From: Alphaproteobacteria bacterium
GTDB lineage: Bacteria; Pseudomonadota; Alphaproteobacteria; Micavibrionales; UBA2020
Direction: 5' to 3'
Assembly (NCBI GenBank): GCA_020853455.1
Contig: JADYYV010000359.1
Span: 1 to 8,645 of the forward strand
DNA: 8,645 bases
This document shows, one piece after another, positions 5,425 to 8,645 of this stretch. Below the pieces are notes generated by a model. That model searched no databases and was not told the origin of the DNA. It worked only from the letters and a program-made list of their open reading frames with translations. How positions within the stretch are numbered: the first letter of the stretch is position 1; the number at the start of each line of letters is the position of its first letter. The position numbers and the translations under genes are program-made.

Positions 5425-6294
5425 ATGGCCCCACAGGATTCTCCCGCAGCGGTTGAATACAAATACCTGCTCGACGCGACAGGATCGCGCCAATACGCGC
5501 TGCAATCCGAAGACGGCCGCCCGACGCGACACATCACGGTCGCAACGCCGCTGGGTGCCGGATCGCTGAAACCCAATGAAACCGTTTATGCCTTTGCCGA
5601 AGGTGCTGCGACCACCTTCAGCGGCGGCGGCATGGTGCTGGCCGCGACCGTTTATAAAATCACGACCGACAGCGACGCGATTGCCAAGGACATGCGGCAG
5701 GCCGCCGTCGAATACGCCGTCGATTTTTCGATGGGCGGCGACCGGGGCGTGACGTACAAACTCACCCCCGCATCCGAAGTTGCGCTCAAACAGGCGGGCA
5801 TCGGCGATGATTTCCCGCGCGAAATTTCAGGCACGATGTCGGGCAACGGTTTTGATGAACGCGTGACGGGCGGCGGGCTGATCGTGCCGGCGTCCAAGGG
5901 GATGGGCGTTGAAATGCCGTTCCCGCCGCAGCATGAAGACGGCGCGACATTCGCGCGCGCCGCCGTTGAAAAAGCAAATGCGGAAAAATCAAGCGCCGCC
6001 AATGATGCCGAACGCCCGCGCGCCGGTTTTTACAAATCGGATGCGCAAACGCTGGTCGAGGTGAAAGATCTGGGCGCGGGCGAAACCCTGCGCCTTGTCT
6101 TCAATTTCGAATCCCGCCGCGTGACGGAGGTGTTCACCGGAAAAGCCGAAGCTGCGCTGGGATCATACGGTTTTGCCGCTTACGATGAAGACGCGCTGAA
6201 AACCGCATTCGACAGGCTGGTGGAATTGAAAGGCACGCCGCGCGCGCTCGAAACCGCGAAACCCGCGCGCGTGCCGGCGTCAAAACCCGCTTAA
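5425..6294 (+). CDS. Shared C-terminal module fused to an unrelated N-terminal domain
   Basis: This protein has 289 residues. The last third carries the family module (about 202-272): AQTLVEVKDLGAGETLRLV, core VFNFESRRVTEVF (225-237), YGFAAYDEDAL (248-258) and AFDRLVELKGTP (261-272), followed by a KPARVPASKPA tail. Residues 1-180 are unlike the other members, with no GQLDT motif and no ankyrin-like segment. They are Gly/Thr-rich and probably beta-rich (for example VEYKYLLDA at 10-18 and MVLAATVYKI at 70-79). I do not recognise this domain. A hydrophilic Ala/Glu-rich linker (about 175-198) joins the halves. No signal peptide is apparent. The start is supported by AAAGGAAGA at 5411-5419. The gene has its own promoter, and its stop codon overlaps that of the convergent Smr gene. 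The domain swap suggests that the C-terminal module is an independent functional unit. Confidence 0.9.
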   Translation: MAPQDSPAAVEYKYLLDATGSRQYALQSEDGRPTRHITVATPLGAGSLKPNETVYAFAEGAATTFSGGGMVLAATVYKITTDSDAIAKDMRQAAVEYAVDFSMGGDRGVTYKLTPASEVALKQAGIGDDFPREISGTMSGNGFDERVTGGGLIVPASKGMGVEMPFPPQHEDGATFARAAVEKANAEKSSAANDAERPRAGFYKSDAQTLVEVKDLGAGETLRLVFNFESRRVTEVFTGKAEAALGSYGFAAYDEDALKTAFDRLVELKGTPRALETAKPARVPASKPA

Positions 6295-6302
6295 GGTTTT
6301 TT
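6282..6302. terminator. Possible weak bidirectional terminator over convergent stops
   Basis: AAAACC (6282-6287) pairs with GGTTTT (6295-6300) around a 7-nt loop that contains both stop codons. Reading plus, further T residues follow. Reading minus, only GACGCC follows the stem. The stem has only two G-C pairs, so termination would be inefficient. Confidence 0.3.
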
Positions 6303-6854
6303 GTCTTTTCTCAGCTTGATATAAAACGCGCCCTCGCCGCCGTCTTTCGGACGGGCGGGGGTGAAGGCCAGCACGATGCCGCGCAGTTCGCCTTCCTCCA
6401 GCCACATCGGCAATTGCCGCCGCAATACGCCGCCGCCCACGCGCCCCTTGCCGGTAATCACCAGCAAGGTGCGCCGCCCTGTTTTGACCGCATTGCGGAT
6501 AAAGCGGTGCAGCGCGGCATAGGCCTCCGCCTGCGTCATGCCGTGCAGGTCGATGCGCCCGTCGATATCGGCCGGACCCTTGCGCAGTTTCTGCTCCTCG
6601 CCTTTATCGAAGGGCTTGGGCGCGATTGCGGGCAGGGGCATATTGCGCGGCGCCCGTAAAGGCGGCGGCGCAACCACGGGGGTTTTGACGGGCGGTTTGG
6701 CGGGTTTTACCGGTGCTTTGGGAATAGCGGCTTTGGGCGTCACAGGCTTGCGGCGCAGGGGGCGCACGGATGCCGTGACATGCTGCCACAACGCCCTGTC
6801 TTTTTGGGTCTCATCTTCCCCGCTTTTGCCTTTTTTGACCATAAACCCAGCCAT
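6291..6854 (-). CDS. Smr-domain protein
   Basis: This 187-residue protein has a C-terminal Smr (small MutS-related) domain at about 98-183. The signature motifs are IDLHGMTQAEA (101-111), LLVITGKG (130-137) and the closing DGGEGAFYIKLR (171-182). Smr domains are nicking nucleases or RNA-cleaving or RNA-binding modules acting in recombination control or ribosome rescue. The LDLH-type motif seen here is typical of catalytically competent members. The first 95 residues are basic and Pro/Ala/Lys-rich (for example PKAPVKPAKPPVKTP, 46-60) and probably disordered, as is common in alphaproteobacterial stand-alone Smr proteins. The start at 6854 is the longest. A second Met at residue 5 (6842) is equally possible, because neither has a strong ribosome site. 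The gene converges on the paralog cluster with a 4-nt overlap of stop codons and is divergent from the gene at 6924. Confidence 0.93.
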   Translation of the reverse strand: MAGFMVKKGKSGEDETQKDRALWQHVTASVRPLRRKPVTPKAAIPKAPVKPAKPPVKTPVVAPPPLRAPRNMPLPAIAPKPFDKGEEQKLRKGPADIDGRIDLHGMTQAEAYAALHRFIRNAVKTGRRTLLVITGKGRVGGGVLRRQLPMWLEEGELRGIVLAFTPARPKDGGEGAFYIKLRKDKKP

Positions 6855-6889
6855 TCCCGCAGGTTATTCGTTTTTAAACCGTTTCATGT

Positions 6890-6900
6890 TATATTATATT
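6890..6900 (+). promoter_or_regulatory. Likely -10 region of the exported-protein gene
   Basis: The 69-base divergent gap contains two overlapping TATATT hexamers (6890-6895 and 6895-6900) in an AT-rich tract, 24-34 bases upstream of the ATG at 6924. No good -35 hexamer is placed at the right distance, so only the -10 is suggested. Confidence 0.35.
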
Positions 6901-6923
6901 CAAGGGAGCACGAAGGTATAGCC

Positions 6924-7784
6924 ATGAAAAAATTCGCGATTATCAGTTTTTGCCTCTTCCTGACAGCGGGTGCGTTTGCGCATATCGCCGCAGCGCAGCT
7001 CTCGCCGACACTTGCTGATCCGACACTGGGCGATCCGGTGTTTGGCAAACCGGCGCCGGTCGCACCGTTACAGGCCGATGCGGCGCAGTCCGCCGTGGCG
7101 GATGACGGCCCCGACGAAGTGGGCGCGGCGCCCCCCGTGGGACAGCCCGGCTTTCCCGCCTTCGCCTCCGATGTCGATATCGCCACCATTTATCACAAGC
7201 TGACCGGCCAGCCGCCCGTGTTCGAACAATGGGCGCGCCTGTCGCCGCAATGCCAGCAGGAAAAAACGCAGACCGGCCGCATCGCCTGCCAGGAAAACAA
7301 GCAGGAAGAACTGCGCCAGCAATACCAGCTGCAGACGCTGACCGAAGCCGTGGCCGTGCCCTTCGTGCCCGCCGTGTTTTCCGCCTACAGCAAGGAAAAC
7401 AGCGGCTATATCATCAAGAATTTTTCCGATGAAACCTATATGCCGTTCTCCTATGCGGGGCGCAACTACGCGCTGATCCCGCAAGGCCTGATGGACCGGC
7501 AGTTCCTGCCCATCAGCGGGCCCGCGCAAAAAGACGTCGAGGCCGCGCTGCGCGCGTCGCAGCGCAAGGCGGTCGTGCTGCTTTATATCCAGCCGACCTA
7601 TTCCGACCCCAAGGCACAGCCGGTCGAACTGGATGGCAAGCAATACACCCTCATCTCCGGCAAGGTGACGAATATCGCCGTCTATAAATGCCACAAGACG
7701 CGCCCCTGCGTGCTGCTGTGGGAAGAAGGCACGCGCGAATCCCGCGATGCCCAGCGCGAAGACCTGATGAACCTGAAACGGTAA
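6924..7784 (+). CDS. Exported protein of unknown function
   Basis: This 286-residue protein begins with a clear Sec signal peptide: MKK, a hydrophobic core FAIISFCLFLTAGAFA (4-19), and a likely cleavage after AFA (19) or AAA (24). The frame is open upstream to 6780, but the ATG at 6924 is chosen because the signal peptide starts there and GAAGG (6912-6916) precedes it. The mature N-terminus is Pro/Ala-rich with short repeats (TLADPTLGDP, 29-38). The rest is a compact domain with two closely spaced Cys pairs, C110/C122 and C256/C262, that could form disulfides in the periplasm. The best-ordered segment is YIIKNFSDETYMPFSYAGR (162-180) through DGKQYTLISGKVTNIAVY (237-254). I cannot assign a family. 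It is followed after 13 nt by a small gene in the same direction, probably an operon. Confidence 0.9.
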   Translation: MKKFAIISFCLFLTAGAFAHIAAAQLSPTLADPTLGDPVFGKPAPVAPLQADAAQSAVADDGPDEVGAAPPVGQPGFPAFASDVDIATIYHKLTGQPPVFEQWARLSPQCQQEKTQTGRIACQENKQEELRQQYQLQTLTEAVAVPFVPAVFSAYSKENSGYIIKNFSDETYMPFSYAGRNYALIPQGLMDRQFLPISGPAQKDVEAALRASQRKAVVLLYIQPTYSDPKAQPVELDGKQYTLISGKVTNIAVYKCHKTRPCVLLWEEGTRESRDAQREDLMNLKR

Positions 7785-7797
7785 GGCTGGACAGCGG

Positions 7798-8118
7798 ATG
7801 TTTTCAAAAATCGGCGCGATGATGGGTCCCTCCTCGCAGGGCGGGCGCGGCAGCGGGCAGGACAGCCAGTCCCGCCGGCACGACAGCGCAAGCGTCGATG
7901 ACGCCAACCCCGCGCCGGAAGACATCGTCATGCTGTCGATCGGCGCGCTGCGCGCGCTGGTGCAAGAAGAACTCAGCCTGCAGCCGCAGGCGCAGGAACT
8001 GCTCCGCAAGCTGTCGATGGTCGAACAGCACGGGCTGCAGAACCTGCCGGTGCGCGCCGGCCAGCCGGTCGGCGACGCTATTCTGGAAGCCGCGTCCTAT
8101 TTCGGCTCCGCCCGCTAA
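7798..8118 (+). CDS. Small soluble protein of unknown function
   Basis: This 106-residue protein lies 13 nt downstream of the exported-protein gene and is probably co-transcribed with it. The N-terminal 40 residues are Gly/Ser/Gln-rich and polar and likely disordered. Residues 41-73 form a predicted amphipathic helix (EDIVMLSIGALRALVQEELS, then QAQELLRKLSM), followed by a shorter helical end (VGDAILEAASYFG, 91-103). There is no signal peptide, so unlike its neighbour it should be cytoplasmic. The upstream GGACAGCGG offers only a weak ribosome site, consistent with re-initiation after the upstream stop. Codon use matches the surrounding genes, which supports a real gene. No family is recognised. 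Confidence 0.75.
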   Translation: MFSKIGAMMGPSSQGGRGSGQDSQSRRHDSASVDDANPAPEDIVMLSIGALRALVQEELSLQPQAQELLRKLSMVEQHGLQNLPVRAGQPVGDAILEAASYFGSAR

Positions 8119-8278
8119 ATCCCGTAATTTTACAAAATGCGGTTCGTGACCATGCGATCATGAATGATCGCCGGATTGCGGCCATGCCTATGACAATATT
8201 CACGCCGCCTCCCGACGCAAACAAAGTATGATGCAAACAAGCTATTGAGAATTCATGCCGGGAGTAGGATACTGACGC
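8119..8278. other. Intergenic region with palindrome and direct repeats
   Basis: This 160-base gap holds a perfect 18-bp dyad (8154-8171) and two GCAAACAA direct repeats (8217-8224 and 8233-8240). No intrinsic terminator with a T-run is seen for the upstream operon. A TTGAGA/GATACT pair (8245-8250 and 8268-8273) has 17-bp spacing, but it would start transcription at the ATG itself, so no promoter is called. Confidence 0.55.
8154..8171. promoter_or_regulatory. Perfect operator-like palindrome
   Basis: GCGATCAT (8154-8161) and ATGATCGC (8164-8171) are exact inverted copies around a 2-base GA spacer. The arrangement is typical of a dimeric helix-turn-helix repressor site and lies 107 bases upstream of the ATG at 8279. 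Regulator and target are unknown. Confidence 0.45.
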
Positions 8279-8645
8279 ATGGAAAAAAAGCGCCCATTGT
8301 TGTCCATCCGTCCGCATTTCGACCCCGGCCTGACCATGGTCCAGTCGCTGATGGTGACCGCGCTCGGCTTTCTGGTCGTCACCGTCGCGGCGGGCTTCGT
8401 TACCTATATCCTTTTCGCGCTGGTCGGGCTCGACCGTTATTTCGGGCTGTTCGGCGTGTTCGGCTTTTACATGGTGGTCAGTATCGCAGGCCTGCCGCCG
8501 CTGTATTACGAACTGAAAAAACGCGCCTTCCAGCGCACGCTGTATAACTTCTACGAAGACTACATGGATTTCCAGTATTTCCACTGGTACCTGAACCGCC
8601 GCCGCGGCCGCGTCTGGTACCGCGACATCGCCGATGTGACCCAGC
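8279..8645 (+). CDS. Membrane protein with probable bacterial PH (bPH2-like) domain, 3' truncated
   Basis: The frame stays open to the window edge, so only the first 122 residues are present. A basic N-terminus (MEKKRPLLSIRPHF) precedes two probable membrane helices, about residues 22-50 (MVTALGFLVVTVAAGFVTYI) and 54-76 (YFGLFGVFGFYMVVSIAGLP). After the second helix come a basic stretch and YNFYEDYMDFQYFHWYLNRR (89-108) followed by GRVWYRDIADVTQ (110-122). This strand-Arg-strand pattern ending in Y-R-D-I-x-D-V resembles the first strands of bPH2-type domains that follow paired membrane helices in YdbS/YdbT-like proteins. That assignment is from pattern only. The start is supported by AGGA at 8266-8269, 9 nt ahead. 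Whether a complete PH domain follows cannot be seen. Confidence 0.8.
   Translation, partial: MEKKRPLLSIRPHFDPGLTMVQSLMVTALGFLVVTVAAGFVTYILFALVGLDRYFGLFGVFGFYMVVSIAGLPPLYYELKKRAFQRTLYNFYEDYMDFQYFHWYLNRRRGRVWYRDIADVTQ

Noticed and set aside
6538..6921. 127-codon plus-strand frame opposite the Smr gene
   Set aside because: The minus strand carries clear Smr motifs, and the plus frame has none and no ribosome site.
8121..8142. Hairpin ATTTT/AAAAT after the small gene as a terminator
   Set aside because: The stem is AT-only at its core with a 2-nt loop and no T-run, so it is not credible as an intrinsic terminator.
8245..8273. TTGAGA/GATACT promoter-like pair before the gene at 8279
   Set aside because: The predicted transcription start would fall on the start codon and leave no room for the visible ribosome site.
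8245..8547. 100-codon plus-strand frame starting at 8245
   Set aside because: It is out of frame with the membrane protein starting at 8279, which has a ribosome site, two hydrophobic helices and an open frame to the window end.

Overview
This window looks like chromosomal DNA from an alphaproteobacterium. It is GC-rich (about 60 percent by eye), its coding bias produces long antisense shadow frames, and it carries an Smr-domain protein with a Pro/Lys-rich N-terminal linker and a small HEPN-like protein, both of a kind I associate with alphaproteobacteria. The genus cannot be fixed from the sequence. I see no tRNA, rRNA, IS element, integrase or CRISPR array.

Layout, left to right: the terminator of an off-window gene (19-52); a HEPN-like small protein (66-548); an intergenic stretch with several dyads (549-825); a predicted zinc metallopeptidase with an HExxH motif (826-2064); a cluster of five related same-strand genes (2174-6294); a convergent Smr-domain gene (6291-6854, minus strand); a divergently oriented pair encoding an exported protein and a small soluble protein (6924-7784 and 7798-8118); and the 5' part of a membrane protein that resembles bacterial PH-domain (bPH2) proteins, cut by the window end (8279-8645).

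The most unusual part is the five-gene cluster. Every product ends in a related module of about 70-75 residues (core like F-N-F-x-[SA]-R-[RH]-V-[NT]-E) followed by a Pro/Lys-rich tail. In the genes at 2174, 3066 and 4343 the module follows an N-terminal region with a GQLDT...W...FG signature and degenerate ankyrin-like repeats. In the gene at 5425 the same module follows a wholly different N-terminal domain. In the gene at 4011 it stands almost alone. The genes form three transcription units (2174+3066, 4011+4343, 5425). Each has its own TTGACA-type promoter, and within each two-gene unit the frames overlap, which suggests translational coupling. One shared C-terminal module on varied N-terminal cargo suggests a lineage-specific family with a common partner, localisation or secretion signal. 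I do not recognise it as a named system, and its function is unknown.

The flanking genes have no clear functional tie to the cluster. The metallopeptidase upstream is on the same strand, but a dyad-containing gap and a strong promoter separate it from the first family member.
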